DNA of 64,000 nucleotides, taken from positions 15,654,775-15,718,774 of the forward strand of contig OZ038320.1 in NCBI GenBank assembly GCA_964035795.1. The letters run 5' to 3'. The translations under genes and the position numbers were made by a program. Position 1 is the first letter of the stretch, and the number at the start of each line of letters is the position of its first letter. The notes beneath the pieces were generated by a model. That model saw nothing but the letters and a program-made list of their open reading frames with translations. It ran no database searches and was not told where the DNA came from. This stretch comes from Pterobdella sp. o SKG-2022. Its lineage: Eukaryota; Annelida; Clitellata; Hirudinida; Piscicolidae. This document shows positions 62,960 to 64,000 of this stretch, piece by piece.

Positions 62960-64000
62960 GTTGAAATGAAAAAAAAAACTAACAGAAGTGTATACTTAAA
63001 AAAATTGAAAAACAAGAATGGTGCTGCATCAGATGGGATAGGTTTAGTAGCGAATCAAATGGCTAAACTATCTTTGAAAGATATAAAACCAGTCAATAAG
63101 AGAATCGTTGTAGCTTCATTTGAGGGTAACCCAGAAATTACATTGGTCATAACATGCACCTGTAGAGGGAAGTAAGGAAGCTGAAGAATACTACGATTCT
63201 TCAACAAGTGTAATAGCTGATATTTGCAAACACAACTGTCTGATAGAATGTGGAGACTTCAATGCACACCTTGGGGAAGAAGCAGTGCGATATTTATATC
63301 ATAAGAAAACTAATAAAAACGGTCAGCTGCTTTTCGAACACGTAAACAAATGTAATTTAAAAACTTTCAAAAAGCCCAACCCTTGGTAAAGGAAAACGGC
63401 CTATAAAAAGGATTTGATTAATTCATTGATATGACCAACAGTTTGTTTGAGAAAAAGAAAGGAAACAATGGACATTTATTTCTGATATGGGTGGAACAGT
63501 CTCAGGTGGATTTTATTCTAATTAACAAAAAATGTATAAACTCAGTGCATAACTCAGAAAAATTCATCTGTTTTGTAAGTCACGGACCATCGCTTAGTGT
63601 TAGTTAAATTGAAGATCAGTCTGCGCAGAAACTGATAAAAGTTAAATGAAAAATCCTATGACTAGACTTTATTGCGCAATGACGTATAACAGTTATATAC
63701 AATGACAGTTCTGCGCAGATATGAGGATCTTTTGAGTGATAACGATGATTTTCAAGTGACAAAAAGATATGAAAATTTCATACAAGCAAATAAAAAGGTT
63801 ACAGAAATGCTAATAACAGTTTAAAAAAATACTCTTGTAAAAATAGCCCAAGATAAAAAATATAACAGATTCGGTATAAATACCAATTAAGAAGCAGCAC
63901 TAAAAATCAGCAGGTGTTACAAAACAAGAAAATTTTTTCCAAGAAACCTATCGAAAAATTCTATAAGAGCTCAATACATTATTGTCAAAAATTAAAAGTA
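62960..64000 (+). mobile_element. LINE endonuclease region, running off the window
   Basis: Blocks: KKLKNKNGAASDGIGLVANQ, MAKLSLKDIKPVNKRIVVAS, FEGNPEITLVITCTC, then in other frames EYYDSSTSVIADICKHNC, LIECGDFNAHLGEEAVRYLY, NKNGQLLFEHVNKCNLK. After a short insertion come TNSLFEKKKGNNGHLFLI, QVDFILINKKCINSVHN and VSHGPSLSVS. The catalytic GDFNAH block is intact; the SDH block reads VSHGPS. The RT would lie beyond 64000. Confidence 0.8.
63367..63430 (+). mobile_element. 64-bp LINE 3' end inserted in the endonuclease
   Basis: ACTTTCAAAAAGCCCAACCC, TTGGTAAAGGAAAACGGCCT, ATAAAAAGGATTTGATTAAT. This is the last part of the LINE represented at 49654-49826. It separates NKCNLK from TNSLFEKKK of the host element, so the boundaries are sharp. 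Confidence 0.85.

Noticed and set aside
1..64000. CRISPR arrays, bacterial operons, rRNA genes
   Set aside because: No regularly spaced identical repeats with unique spacers, no operon-like gene packing and no rRNA-like sequence seen; introns and LINEs show a eukaryotic genome.

Overview
The window is AT-rich, intron-bearing animal DNA, probably from an invertebrate. One intact host gene, the GT-AG introns, the density of decayed non-LTR retrotransposons (RTE, L2/CR1, I-like, Jockey-like), Penelope-like and MULE relics, tRNA-derived SINEs and foldback elements all fit a basal metazoan or invertebrate such as a cnidarian; the sequence alone does not fix the taxon. There is no sign of bacterial operons, CRISPR arrays or rRNA genes.

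The host gene is a PPM1L-type (PP2C-epsilon) protein phosphatase on the + strand. Eight exons can be placed at base resolution between 46522 and 61280 with matching phases and no internal stop. They give the N-terminal membrane anchor and nearly all of the PP2C core. The last exon, which should carry the DN-type metal motif and the C-terminus, lies beyond 64000. Introns 1-3 and 7 are short (86-238 bp). Introns 4, 5 and 6 are swollen to 5.4, 4.7 and 3.0 kb by nested transposons.

Regions. 1-9760: L2/CR1 LINE ends, a SINE nested in an L2 copy, an EN-RT relic on the - strand, and a LINE whose ORF1 carries a 2A-like motif and Cys-rich finger, broken by a palindromic element. 9765-13740: a nearly full I-like LINE (-) with EN, RT and RNase H, its RNase H split by a 238-bp CAA-tailed insertion with a 14-bp target duplication. 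14340-17480: an unusual RT element (-) with a PHD finger in front and a Cys/His-rich C-terminal domain. 18145-20510: RTE and PHD fragments. 20510-26800: mostly unrecognised AT-rich DNA with a TTCC array and several palindromes. 26800-33020: a two-copy repeat, a spliced gene relic of unknown function, an L2 endonuclease, and a 1.85-kb element with about 300-bp inverted arms. 33015-34112: a MULE transposase relic with a FLYWCH exon. 34345-42320: Jockey, L2 and RTE pieces and a second I-like LINE (-). 42410-46480: an L2 end, an EN-RT LINE carrying a second copy of the CAA-tailed element, and a MITE ending about 45 bp before the phosphatase start codon. 46522-64000: the phosphatase gene with its transposon-filled introns.

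The most interesting material is mobile: (a) a palindromic family with a shared terminus (GAACACTGAAGG... then ACGAAGCTTTTCG) in five places; (b) a CAA-tailed short element found in two unrelated LINEs; (c) a short element whose 5' part matches the RTE leader and whose 3' end matches the I-like LINE tail; (d) a tRNA-derived SINE sharing an L2-type tail; (e) 2A-like motifs at the start of two ORF1 relics; (f) a hammerhead-like core behind a Penelope-like GIY-YIG domain. All calls come from reading and translating the sequence; no database search was possible.
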